From CAWELS01 sp964468205 (lineage in GTDB: Bacteria; Acidobacteriota; Terriglobia; Bryobacterales; Bryobacteraceae), in NCBI GenBank assembly GCA_964468205.1, contig CAYXVG010000005.1, forward strand, positions 113,688 to 177,687: 64,000 nt of DNA, written 5' to 3'. The position numbers were made by a program, and so were the translations under genes. Position 1 is the first letter of the stretch. Each line of letters starts with the position of its first letter. The notes beneath the pieces are model-generated. The model saw only the letters and a program-made list of their open reading frames with translations, was not told the origin of the DNA and searched no databases. Of this stretch, positions 25,637 to 34,199 are shown one piece after another.

Positions 25637-26491
25637 CTAGTTCAGAGTCCGGAGCCGCTCCTGGCGGCTGATGATTTCGGTGATGCGAACGCCGTAGTTA
25701 CCTTCCACCACTACAACCTCGCCCCGGGCGACGACACAATTGTTGACGATCACCTCCACGGGTTCCACCACCGTTCGGTTCAATTCAATGATGGATCCGG
25801 AAGCAAACTTCAAGACGTCCCGGAGAGGCAGGTGAGTGCGGCCGAACGAGACGCTGACCGGAAGCTCCACATCGAGCAGAAGCTCCATGGTCTTCTGTTG
25901 GGCGCCGTTCTCGGAAGACGGCCGTTCGGCCAAGGCGCGGTCATTGGTTGCCTCGGGCGGAGCGGACGCCGGAAATGCAGATTCGTTGAATCCGGGTACG
26001 GCGTCGAGCAACTCCCGGGTCCAACTGCAATACAACTCATGGGATGGTCCATCGCCAAAACGGATGACCAGCGAAATGGGGTCGAGCGGCGGGGCGTCAG
26101 CGGCTGTCCTGCCGTCGAGGCAGCAGACCTCCGTCCCGGCCTCGGCTCCAATCGCGGCAGCCACTGCACCGAGCATCTGCTGCATGAGTTCCCGGTACGT
26201 GCCACTAGAGTCTTCGGCGGAGGCGTCCTCGATGCCGCTTGCCCGGAGGACGTAGCTTCCGAGTTCCTGTTGCACCGCCTCCGGCGCGCCAATCCAGATC
26301 GAGGCTCCATCGGCAAGGTCAATTGGTTGCTCCCACCACTCGACCTCCTCCTGTCCGGCGGCCGAATCCGGAGAGGTGATCTCGGGCCGTTCGCCAGCCA
26401 TCGCCTCGAATACGTCGCCCAGCGACCGGACCAGGCTCCGGCGCAGCCAGCCCTCCTGGGCCGTCGTCAATCCGTGCGTCGCCTCGCTCAT
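25637..26491 (-). CDS. FliN/FliY-like flagellar motor switch protein (long form)
   Basis: The 284-residue protein ends in a clear SpoA/FliN domain: MELLLDVELPVSVSFGRTHL, then LKFASGSIIELNRTVVEPVE and GNYGVRITEI. The first 190 residues are not FliM-like in length. They include a segment YRELMQQMLGAVAAAIGAEAG that recalls the CheC-like part of FliY, and an acidic linker follows. It would sit in the C-ring at the base of the motor. A second, short FliN is encoded at 33933, so two SpoA proteins exist here while no classical FliM is seen. Confidence 0.83.
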   Translation of the reverse strand: MSEATHGLTTAQEGWLRRSLVRSLGDVFEAMAGERPEITSPDSAAGQEEVEWWEQPIDLADGASIWIGAPEAVQQELGSYVLRASGIEDASAEDSSGTYRELMQQMLGAVAAAIGAEAGTEVCCLDGRTAADAPPLDPISLVIRFGDGPSHELYCSWTRELLDAVPGFNESAFPASAPPEATNDRALAERPSSENGAQQKTMELLLDVELPVSVSFGRTHLPLRDVLKFASGSIIELNRTVVEPVEVIVNNCVVARGEVVVVEGNYGVRITEIISRQERLRTLN

Positions 26492-26528
26492 TTCCGCCTC
26501 GCCTCGCTGTGGCCGTTCGTGCCCGCCA

Positions 26529-27278
26529 CTAGGAACCCCTTCCGTTTGGCCAGCGCTTCTGCATGAAGCCGCGGAGGCGAAGGATGGCCTGCGATTTCAA
26601 CTGCGAAACCCTTGATTCGTGCAGCCTCACCACTTTTGCTACCTCCCGCAGGGTGAGCTCCTCGTGATAGTAAAGGCTCAGGATCGTCCGTTCGACGTAC
26701 GGCATCTTTTCGATCGCGCTGGCCAGCACGGATTGCAGCTCTGAACGCTCGACGATCTGTGACGGCCAGTGGTCCTCGTCGTCGGAGACAAACTGCAGCA
26801 GATCCCGGCCGTCCTCCTCGGAAGTAACCGCTTCGAGGCTCCCGAGATTCACTCCGCGGATATCTACCAGCCAGCCGTGATACTCCTCGAGCGAAAGACC
26901 GAGTTCGGCCGCAACCTCCTCCTCGGTGGGCTGGCGGTGGAACTTCTGCTCCGCCTTGGCGATCGCCGCCTCAATCTGCTTCGCTTTCTTGCGTTGCTGT
27001 CGTGGAGCCCAGTCGAGCCCCCGAAGACTGTCGAGAATGGCGCCCCGGATCTTGTATTCCGCGTACGTCTTCAGTTTGACCTTGTGGTTGTGGTCGAAGT
27101 TGTCGATCGCCGAGATCAACCCGACGATTCCCGTCGATATCAGGTCATCGAGACTGACGCTCTCGGGCAGCCGTTCGTGAATTCTTCTGGCGATTAGCCT
27201 CACCTGTGGCAGGTGCTCGAGGATGAGTCGCTCCCGCTCGTCGGCGTGAGGCTCACATGCTACCTGGTACGGATGCAT
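26529..27278 (-). CDS. fliA: Flagellar RNA polymerase sigma-28 factor FliA
   Basis: The 249-residue protein has region 2 (LDDLISTGIVGLISAIDNFD, KTYAEYKIRGAILDSLRGLD), region 3 (RQPTEEEVAAELGLSLEEY) and region 4 (RTILSLYYHEELTLREVAKV, LHESRVSQLKSQAI). DWAPRQQRKK after region 2.4 is typical of FliA/WhiG sigma factors. It directs late flagellar transcription and is normally held by FlgM, which is encoded at 42539. It lies directly after flhF (38 bp), without the flhG gene often found between them. Confidence 0.95.
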   Translation of the reverse strand: MHPYQVACEPHADERERLILEHLPQVRLIARRIHERLPESVSLDDLISTGIVGLISAIDNFDHNHKVKLKTYAEYKIRGAILDSLRGLDWAPRQQRKKAKQIEAAIAKAEQKFHRQPTEEEVAAELGLSLEEYHGWLVDIRGVNLGSLEAVTSEEDGRDLLQFVSDDEDHWPSQIVERSELQSVLASAIEKMPYVERTILSLYYHEELTLREVAKVVRLHESRVSQLKSQAILRLRGFMQKRWPNGRGS

Positions 27279-27316
27279 TGGTTAGAAAATCCCGGCCAGC
27301 AACTTTACTCTCTGCG

Positions 27317-28549
27317 TCAGGCGGCCGCGCGGCCAGCCATGCGCTCTTCCCAATCCCGTTCACGCGCGTTCCTTTCCATCCCTCCCATCGCCGGAACAGC
27401 AAGGGGGGCGGGAATCACGAGATCGGCCAGCGCCTCGGCGGTGGCTTCGGTCATGTCTTCCGGTATCTGTTGTCCGTTAGCGAGGAAGGAAACCGGAAGC
27501 CCGGCGTGCAGGACCTCCGAGACAACCGTGCCCGGAGAATCGGTTTCATCCATCTTGGTGAAGATGAGCTTCGTGGGGCGAAAGCGTTCGAAGCGGAAGA
27601 CCGTCCGGCGCAGATCCGAAGCCTTCATCGTCGCCGGCAGCGTGAGCTGGACGTCGATGTCGGTACGCAGCCGCAAGAATGCGGCAAGTTCCTCGCCGAT
27701 GTCGAGGTCATGCGGTCCGAAACCTGGGGTGTCGATCAGAATCAGGTCTTTGTGGTGATGCTCTTCGATGGCGTAGGCGACCCCCCCGACAGTGTCGAAA
27801 AGTTGAAAGCCAACGCCGAGAATTGCTGCGTAGGATCGAAGTTGGTCGGCGGCGGCGACGCGGAAAGTGTCGGCTGAGATGATCTGCGCCGGTTTCTGTG
27901 CCTGGACGGCATAGGTCGCCGCGATTTTCACTAGCGCCGTTGTCTTGCCTGCTCCCGGGGGCCCGACGAAGGCTACTACTTTCGGCCCGCCCGCGGCAGT
28001 TCCGACCCGGCTGTCCGCAATCAGGCGGGAAAGAAGCTCTAGGCGTGTCAGGCGGCGCAAAGCGGCGCCGGGATTCGGCGTTTCAGCGGCAGCGGCGAAC
28101 TCCGGAGTACGCCTTACCGCATCGAGCAGCTCGTGGACGGTTTCCTCCGCCAGTCCGGCTTCCACGAATTCGCCTGCCGCCTCCATCAGGGGCCCGGCAA
28201 GCGGTCCTTCCGGGTTCGAAAGGTTGGCACGGCAAACCGTGTGCATGAGGCGGTTCACCATTCGCTTTAGATCGCCGACCTCCCGCGTCAGGCAGTCTTG
28301 GCTAGAAGCCGTGCCCGGCCGGCGGTCCGCGCCTTCCACCGGCGCGCCCGGAGTCTCGCCCTTGGCGGCGGCCGGATCAGCACCAGTGCCCGGTTCGCCT
28401 ACCCCGAAAACGACCTCATAGCTCCCGAGGTGGCGCACATCCGGCCCCGTCTGACGGGAGTAGACGAGCATTGCGTCGGCGCCCAATTCCCGAGACGCCT
28501 GATCCATGGCTGTTTCCACACTGTCTGCGAAGTAGGATTTCAATTTCAT
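27317..28549 (-). CDS. flhF: Flagellar biosynthesis GTPase FlhF
   Basis: The 410-residue protein has the FlhF N-terminal start (MKLKSYFADSVETAMDQASR), then the SRP-type NG domain: G1 VAFVGPPGAGKTTALVKIA, the DTFR box ISADTFRVAAADQLRSYA, G3 LILIDTPGFGPHD and G4-like LIFTKMDET. FlhF sets the site and number of flagella. Its usual partner FlhG is not in the island. It lies between flhA and fliA in the export operon. Confidence 0.95.
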   Translation of the reverse strand: MKLKSYFADSVETAMDQASRELGADAMLVYSRQTGPDVRHLGSYEVVFGVGEPGTGADPAAAKGETPGAPVEGADRRPGTASSQDCLTREVGDLKRMVNRLMHTVCRANLSNPEGPLAGPLMEAAGEFVEAGLAEETVHELLDAVRRTPEFAAAAETPNPGAALRRLTRLELLSRLIADSRVGTAAGGPKVVAFVGPPGAGKTTALVKIAATYAVQAQKPAQIISADTFRVAAADQLRSYAAILGVGFQLFDTVGGVAYAIEEHHHKDLILIDTPGFGPHDLDIGEELAAFLRLRTDIDVQLTLPATMKASDLRRTVFRFERFRPTKLIFTKMDETDSPGTVVSEVLHAGLPVSFLANGQQIPEDMTEATAEALADLVIPAPLAVPAMGGMERNARERDWEERMAGRAAA

Positions 28550-28613
28550 GCCTGCAAGGTCCTTTCCGTAACTGGAGCTTCCGGCCGGCGGCCGCGTTTG
28601 CAGAATTGCCGTG

Positions 28614-30770
28614 TCATTGCACCACTCCGAGCGAGAGCACCTTCACCCCGGCCGGCACTTCGCTGTGCGATACAACCGCCAGATTGCGCACGGACGACTC
28701 GGCAATCTGGCGCAGGAAAAAGCGCGAACCAGAGCCGGTGAGCAGCACTACCGGCGTCTCCACCTTGCCCACCGCCTTGGCCACCTTGTCCAGAATCTCC
28801 CGGATGCGCTGCGGCGGCAGATTCAGATGGCTGGTGTGTTCGGAGTGCTCCACCGCGCCCTCGATCGCCTGATTGAGATTGGCGTCGAGCAGATACGCCG
28901 GCAATTCCCCCGCTCCGTTCAAGTACGGCTTCACAATCATCCGGCGAATGGACTGCCGCACGTACTCGGTCAGGAGAACCGGGTTCTTCGTAATGTGTCC
29001 CGCTTCGCTCAGGGCTTCCAAAATGGAAGCGCCGTCCCGAATTGAAACGCGTTCGCGAAGTAAATTCTGCAAAACTTTCTGCACCACTGAGAGTGGAAGC
29101 AATTTGGGTACCAGGTCCTCCACCACCCGCGAATTCTCTTCCGAAACCCGGTCCAGCAGCTTCTTTGCGTCTTGGCGGGTGAACAGTTCGTAACTGTGTG
29201 TACGAACCACCTCGGCCAGGTGCGTGCCCAGCACGCTGACCGGATCAACCACCGTGTATCCCGCCTGCCGCGCCTCTTCCGACGCCCCGGATGGTACCCA
29301 CAGTGCCGGGATGCCGAAGGCAGGCTCTCTCGTCGGCGTTCCCTCGATCGATTTTGCGCTCCCGGCGGACGGCTGGATCGCCAGTTCGCAACCCGGAAGT
29401 AGTTCATAGCGCGCGATTTCCACCCCCTTTAGCGAAATGGTGTATTCTCCCGCCTTCAGCGCCAGGTTGTCGGTCACACGCACCGGCGGCAGCAGATAGC
29501 CGAGTTCGGCCGCGAGTTGGCGCCGGATCCCGCCGATGCGCCGCAGCAATGGCGACTGCGCCCCGCCCTCGACAAGCTTCACGAGACCAAGGCCGACTTC
29601 GGTGGAGAGCGGATCCACTCGCAGGAGACTCTCGACGCTCTCCTGCCGTTCCGGCCGCGTCGCCGCGGGCGTCTTCTTCTTGTCACTGTCCGTTTTTTGG
29701 CTTCGTCCCCATGCGTATGCGCCGAGGCCGCCGCCGAGCAGTAGAAAGGGCAGCCGCGGGAGACCGGGAAAAGCGGCCATCGCCACCAGCACTCCCGAGG
29801 CAAGATATAGTGGCTGGACGTTGCCGAGCACCTGCTTGCGGAAGTCCGCCCCGAGACGCGCGTCCGATCCGGCCCGGGTGATGATGAGGCCGCCGCAAAT
29901 CGAGATCATCAACGCGGGAATCACTGTCACGAGCCCGTCGCCGATGGTCAATACCGTGTAGGTCTCGATCGCCGCTCCGAATTCCATGCCATGCTGGAAG
30001 ACGCCGATCAGAAATCCGGCGATGATGTTGATCGCCGTGATGATGATGCTCGCCACCGCGTCGCGCTGGGTGAATCGCGATGCGCCGTCCATGGCCCCGT
30101 AGAACTCGCTTTCGGCGGACAGCGCCTGCCGCCGGTTGCGCGCTTCGCTCTCGTCGATCAAACCGGCGTTCAAGTCGGAGTCGATCGACATCTGCTTGCC
30201 CGGCATGGCGTCCAATGTGAAGCGCGCGGTCACCTCCGAAATGCGGACCGCGCCGTGATTGATGACCACGTACTGGATCGCGATCAGCACCAGAAAAATG
30301 ACCGTGCCGATGATGTAGTTACCGCCCACAACGAAGTTTCCGAAGGCTTCGATCACTTCGCCGGCCGCGGTGGTGCCCGTGTTCCCATTTAGCAGGATCA
30401 GCCGCGACGAGGAGATGTTCAACGCCAGCCGGAAAAGAGTCAGCAACAGGAGAGCCGTCGGGAATACGTTGAACTCGACCGGGCGGGTAATATACATCGA
30501 AACCAGCAGAATCACCACGGAGATAGTGATATTTGTGCTGATCAGGAGATCGAGAATGATCGACGGCAGCGGCGTGATCATCGCAAAGACGATTGCGAGA
30601 ACAGCGATCGGAACAGCCATGTCCCCGATGCCGATATCCGGGAACGCGGCCCGGAACCCAGGCAGCAACGGGGCCTCGCCGGAGTGGTGCGCCCCTCGCT
30701 GCCGGGGCGCCGCCTGGTTGTTCAACCCGGTCGCGGGAGTGGGGTTCACAGGTGCGCTTGCGGTTGCCAT
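28614..30770 (-). CDS. flhA: Flagellar export gate protein FlhA
   Basis: At 718 residues it has family length. After a short tail, about eight membrane helices (DMAVPIAVLAIVFAMITPLP, VILLVSMYITRPVEFNVFPT) precede the conserved cytoplasmic FHIPEP loop (RFTLDAMPGKQMSIDSDLNA) and the C-terminal substrate-docking domain (YTVVDPVSVLGTHLAEVV). It forms the nonameric gate of the flagellar type III secretion system. Its start codon overlaps the flhB stop by one base (TGATG). Confidence 0.96.
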   Translation of the reverse strand: MATASAPVNPTPATGLNNQAAPRQRGAHHSGEAPLLPGFRAAFPDIGIGDMAVPIAVLAIVFAMITPLPSIILDLLISTNITISVVILLVSMYITRPVEFNVFPTALLLLTLFRLALNISSSRLILLNGNTGTTAAGEVIEAFGNFVVGGNYIIGTVIFLVLIAIQYVVINHGAVRISEVTARFTLDAMPGKQMSIDSDLNAGLIDESEARNRRQALSAESEFYGAMDGASRFTQRDAVASIIITAINIIAGFLIGVFQHGMEFGAAIETYTVLTIGDGLVTVIPALMISICGGLIITRAGSDARLGADFRKQVLGNVQPLYLASGVLVAMAAFPGLPRLPFLLLGGGLGAYAWGRSQKTDSDKKKTPAATRPERQESVESLLRVDPLSTEVGLGLVKLVEGGAQSPLLRRIGGIRRQLAAELGYLLPPVRVTDNLALKAGEYTISLKGVEIARYELLPGCELAIQPSAGSAKSIEGTPTREPAFGIPALWVPSGASEEARQAGYTVVDPVSVLGTHLAEVVRTHSYELFTRQDAKKLLDRVSEENSRVVEDLVPKLLPLSVVQKVLQNLLRERVSIRDGASILEALSEAGHITKNPVLLTEYVRQSIRRMIVKPYLNGAGELPAYLLDANLNQAIEGAVEHSEHTSHLNLPPQRIREILDKVAKAVGKVETPVVLLTGSGSRFFLRQIAESSVRNLAVVSHSEVPAGVKVLSLGVVQ

Positions 30771-31864
30771 CAGGTTTCCTTTCCTTGGGCAAGGGGAGGC
30801 CTACCGGGCAAACGCCCGTTCATGATCCGGTAGATGTATGCCAGCACCTCGGCGACCGCCCGGTACAGGTGTGGCGGGATCTCCTGGCCCACTTCGGTCG
30901 ATTTGTACAACGCCCGCGCCAACGGTGGATTCTCCACGATGGGAATCTCGTGTTCCTTGGCTATGTCACGAATCCTCTGGGCAAGCAGATTCCTCCCCTT
31001 CGCGACCACCTTGGGTGCGCCGGCCTGCTCCACCTCGTAGCGGAGAGCAACTGCATAATGGGTCGGGTTGACTACCACGGCCGAAGCCGACGCGGCGTCC
31101 TCCATCATCCGGCGCCGCAGCAGGTCGCGTTGCAGCCGCCGGATTCGTGCTTTGGTGTGCGGATTGCCCTCGACCTCCTTCATCTCGTCCCGGATCTCCT
31201 GCTTCGTCATGCGAAGATCCTTGACATACCGGCGCCGCTGCCGGTAAAGATCGATGCAGCCCAGCACCAGAAACAGGCCTGCGGCCTTCCACAACAGCTC
31301 GCGAATTGAAAGACCGATCTGCGCCAGACCCGCCTCCGCGCCGAGAAGAGGCAGCCGTAGGAATGTTTCGGCCTTATCGGACGCAACCAGGTAGACGGCC
31401 AACAAGAACAGCGGCATCATCACTAGCGCCTGGAAAAACTGGGGCACGTTCTGGCGCGGAATGCTCTTCAGTTTGTTGGCTGGATTGAGCCGCTTTATGT
31501 CCGGCTGCAGCTTCTTGACCGAAACGCCCAGCTTCGTGGTCCCGAGTTGGACGAACACCGTGATCGCCATCAGAAGAGCCCCGGCGAGCAGCAGCGGAAC
31601 ACAGGAAGGAAAGAACACTTCCCGGTAAAGAAAGTAGAACCTTGCGGCGGTAATCTCCTGCTCGAACCCAGCTCGGATCAACCCGCGTGTCAGGTCCCGG
31701 ATACCCTGCAGCCAGTCACTCGAGAACACCGCGAGCAGAGAAATAAAGGCGGCGAACTGTAGCGCCGCAACAAAGTCCTTGCTGACGGCGAAGTTGCCCT
31801 CCTTCCGCGCCTTCTCAATCCGGCGGTCAGTTGGCTGTTCGGTCTTCTGGCCCTGGTCCGACAC
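30770..31864 (-). CDS. flhB: Flagellar export switch protein FlhB
   Basis: The 364-residue protein has the N-terminal QKTEQPTDRRIEKARKEGN, four membrane helices and the autocleavage motif NPTH (VVVNPTHYAVALRYE, Asn266). Cleavage between Asn and Pro is the known substrate-specificity switch from rod/hook to filament export. The C-terminal tail is the usual short cytoplasmic domain. It lies 4 bp after fliR and is coupled to flhA. Confidence 0.96.
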   Translation of the reverse strand: MSDQGQKTEQPTDRRIEKARKEGNFAVSKDFVAALQFAAFISLLAVFSSDWLQGIRDLTRGLIRAGFEQEITAARFYFLYREVFFPSCVPLLLAGALLMAITVFVQLGTTKLGVSVKKLQPDIKRLNPANKLKSIPRQNVPQFFQALVMMPLFLLAVYLVASDKAETFLRLPLLGAEAGLAQIGLSIRELLWKAAGLFLVLGCIDLYRQRRRYVKDLRMTKQEIRDEMKEVEGNPHTKARIRRLQRDLLRRRMMEDAASASAVVVNPTHYAVALRYEVEQAGAPKVVAKGRNLLAQRIRDIAKEHEIPIVENPPLARALYKSTEVGQEIPPHLYRAVAEVLAYIYRIMNGRLPGRPPLAQGKET

Positions 31865-31868
31865 GGCT

Positions 31869-32645
31869 TCACTGCCCCCGGAGAGCGGGCTTCAGGACCT
31901 CGAAGGTCGCCTCGGCGCCGATGCGATAGAGAGCGGGCATGGTGGCGGCAACGGCCGCGAGCACGCCCATCGAGACGAGCATCTTCACTGGAAACGCGAG
32001 CGTCAGAAGCTGCAGTTGCGCGTTGATGCGTCCCAGCAGAGCGAGCGATAGATCGATCAGCATTAACAGCCCTACCACCGGCAGCGCCAGGCGCACGGCG
32101 AGGGAAAACATGTCAGCCCCAAGCGCCAGAACATGTTCGGCCGTTTCCGCGCCCAAGCGAAATTGGCCCGGGGGATGCGCCGCCAGGCTTCCGGCAAACA
32201 GCCGGATCACCTCCCGGTGAAGACCCGTTGCGAAGAACAGTAGCCCCGCCGAAAGATGCGCGAAGATCTGGAGTACGCTGCTGTCGGCCTGCGTAGCCGG
32301 GTCCACCGTGGAAGCGTAGCCATAACCGGCTTGCAGGCCGAAGATTTGGCTCGCCAGCACGAATGCCTCGTTCAGGAAGGCAATGGCGACGCCAACCGTC
32401 AGGCCGAAGGCTGCTTCCGCGATCATCCAAATCGCGAACAGCCCCGGATCCACCGCTTGGCCCGGCACGGAAGGCCAAACCGGCAGCAGCGCGGTTGTGA
32501 GACCTAGCGAAAGCACGATCCGCGCCATCGCCGGCGACTCCTTGAAGACAGGGAGCGGCACGAAACTCACCGCGCCGCTCACCCGCGCAAACACGAGCGC
32601 GAACGCGAGAATTCCTTCCCAGGGCAGGCGAAGCTCAGCGGGCAT
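31869..32645 (-). CDS. fliR: Flagellar export gate protein FliR
   Basis: Translation from the ATG at 32645 (MPAELRLPWEGILAF) gives 258 residues, the family length; the open frame runs 50 codons further upstream but that part lies inside fliQ. Conserved FliR text includes ALVFARVSGAVSFVPLPVF, NEAFVLASQIFGLQAGYGY and LPVVGLLMLIDLSLALLGRI. It contributes to the FliPQR export-gate core. The start overlaps fliQ by 11 bases. Confidence 0.94.
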   Translation of the reverse strand: MPAELRLPWEGILAFALVFARVSGAVSFVPLPVFKESPAMARIVLSLGLTTALLPVWPSVPGQAVDPGLFAIWMIAEAAFGLTVGVAIAFLNEAFVLASQIFGLQAGYGYASTVDPATQADSSVLQIFAHLSAGLLFFATGLHREVIRLFAGSLAAHPPGQFRLGAETAEHVLALGADMFSLAVRLALPVVGLLMLIDLSLALLGRINAQLQLLTLAFPVKMLVSMGVLAAVAATMPALYRIGAEATFEVLKPALRGQ

Positions 32646-32904
32646 AACGGCTGAGGTCTCCGAACAGGGTCGTCGTGTACGTGATGATGCGGACAAGCAT
32701 CCAGGGTAGGAATAGAAGCAGTCCGAGGAAGAAAGCCGCCAGGCGCGGCACGGTGCCAAAGGCGGAGTCCTGCATTGATGTGAGGATCTGAACAAGCCCC
32801 ATCACCGCCCCCGTCACGAAGCCCAGCCCCAACAGAGGAAGACTCAACCAGAAGGTGGTGATTAGCGTGCTCCGCAGTATGTCCACTACTTGCGCTTCTG
32901 TCAT
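32635..32904 (-). CDS. fliQ: Flagellar export gate protein FliQ
   Basis: The 89-residue two-helix membrane protein has the family pattern: VVDILRSTLITTFWLSLPLL, then GAVMGLVQILTSMQDSAFG and FFLGLLLFLPWMLVRIITY. It is a ring subunit of the FliPQR complex. It lies between fliP (18 bp upstream) and fliR (overlapping). Confidence 0.94.
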   Translation of the reverse strand: MTEAQVVDILRSTLITTFWLSLPLLGLGFVTGAVMGLVQILTSMQDSAFGTVPRLAAFFLGLLLFLPWMLVRIITYTTTLFGDLSRYAR

Positions 32905-32922
32905 AAGAATCTCCCGCCGGCT

Positions 32923-33618
32923 CTAATAGAAACTCTTCATCAACGACCCAACCACCAGGTTCCAGCCGTCGACCAGGACAAACAGCAGCACCTTGAAAGG
33001 CGCCGAAAGCATCACTGGAGGCAATTGCACCATCCCAATCGACAGCGTCACCGAAGCAACCACCAGGTCGATGATCAAAAAGGGCAGAAACAACACCGCT
33101 CCAATCTGAAATCCGGTCTTTAATTCAGACAGAACGTACGCCGGGATCAAGACGCTGAGCTGTAGGTCTCGCGGGCTGGCCGGAGCCGGAGTTTTCGAGA
33201 TCTCAAGCAAAAGCGCCACGTCCTTTTCCCGCACATACCGGACCAGGAAATCCTTAAGTGGATCACTTGATGCCTCCAGGGCCTGCTCCCAAGTAATGTC
33301 GCCGCTCCGCATTGGAGCCCAACCCTCCGCGTAAATCTGATCGGCGACCGGCTGCATGATAAGGAAAGTCAGAAAGAGGGCGATACCCACGAGCACCTGG
33401 TTCGATGGAGTCGTCTGCGTACCCATCGCCTGCCGCAGGAAGTGTAGTACCACTGTGATGCGGAGAAACGGGGTGACCGACACAATGAGGGCGGGAAGCA
33501 CGGTCAGCGCGGTCATCAGAATCACGATCTGCATCGGGACTCCGAGGTCGGGGCCGGCCGGATCCTGGGCGAGAGCTGCCGCCGGGAACAACAGCGCCAT
33601 CACCATTGTCCTTTTCAC
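32923..33618 (-). CDS. fliP: Flagellar export gate protein FliP
   Basis: The 231-residue protein starts with a cleavable signal peptide (VMALLFPAAALAQDP), as FliP proteins do, and has the signature TPFLRITVVLHFLRQAMG followed by TQTTPSNQVLVGIALFLTF. Later helices include GAVLFLPFLIIDLVVASVT and SIGMVQLPPVMLSAPFKVL. It is the pore core of the flagellar export gate. Its start overlaps the fliO stop by 4 bases. Confidence 0.96.
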   Translation of the reverse strand: MKRTMVMALLFPAAALAQDPAGPDLGVPMQIVILMTALTVLPALIVSVTPFLRITVVLHFLRQAMGTQTTPSNQVLVGIALFLTFLIMQPVADQIYAEGWAPMRSGDITWEQALEASSDPLKDFLVRYVREKDVALLLEISKTPAPASPRDLQLSVLIPAYVLSELKTGFQIGAVLFLPFLIIDLVVASVTLSIGMVQLPPVMLSAPFKVLLFVLVDGWNLVVGSLMKSFY

Positions 33619-33926
33619 TGCGCACCTCCGGAATCAGCGCGGGCGGGGCGGTCTCCGAGTTCCTGCCACGGCCGGGACTCCAACAGGGTGCAGCCGCCTG
33701 AATGCACCGCGACGACCATCGCCCGGTCCCCCAGACGCACCAGATGAATGGCATGCTGCGGCGTCAGTGTCAGGCGCTCGCTCGACTCGAGCAGAGCCCC
33801 GTCCTTCCTCCTCAGCCGGGCAAGTACAAACCCGCCGGCGGGGACGCGGCGCAGTGCCCACAACGCGAGGCCGAGCAGTGCGATGACAAGCACGCCAGCA
33901 AGAATCTGCGCGTAAAGATCCATCAA
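33615..33926 (-). CDS. fliO: FliO-like flagellar biosynthesis protein
   Basis: The 103-residue protein has one N-terminal membrane helix (YAQILAGVLVIALLGLALWA) followed by a small cytoplasmic domain with LTLTPQHAIHLVRLGDRAMV and VAVHSGGCTLLESRPW. This is the FliO/FliZ pattern (an SH3-like 'ltprqsv-lv-vgdr-llvgv' segment). FliO helps assemble FliP. Position between fliN and fliP supports the call; sequence conservation of FliO is always weak. Confidence 0.85.
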   Translation of the reverse strand: MMDLYAQILAGVLVIALLGLALWALRRVPAGGFVLARLRRKDGALLESSERLTLTPQHAIHLVRLGDRAMVVAVHSGGCTLLESRPWQELGDRPARADSGGAQ

Positions 33927-33932
33927 TCGTCC

Positions 33933-34181
33933 CTAAGAACTCTCGTTGAAGTCCGTGATCCGGACACCCATGCTCTCCTCGAGCACCACGATCTCCCCGG
34001 AGGCGACCAGCGCACCGCCGGCAAGAATGTCGATATTCTCGCCGGCGGACCTGCCCAGCTTGACCACACTGCCGCGTTCGAGCTCGAGGATCTTCCGAAT
34101 CGACATGATCTCGCGGTCCAGCTCCACTTCAATCGGTATAAGGATGTCAGCGAAGTTGTTGATCTGCTCCTGGGGTGTCAT
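33933..34181 (-). CDS. fliN: Flagellar motor switch protein FliN (short form)
   Basis: The 82-residue protein is essentially one SpoA domain: ADILIPIEVELDREIMSIRK, LELERGSVVKLGRSAGENID, ALVASGEIVVLEESMGVRI. It ends TDFNESS. This is the typical FliN core of the C-ring. The gene is 18 bp after flgE and 6 bp before fliO in the same operon. Confidence 0.94.
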   Translation of the reverse strand: MTPQEQINNFADILIPIEVELDREIMSIRKILELERGSVVKLGRSAGENIDILAGGALVASGEIVVLEESMGVRITDFNESS

Positions 34182-34199
34182 TACGTGGTCCAGACCGCG

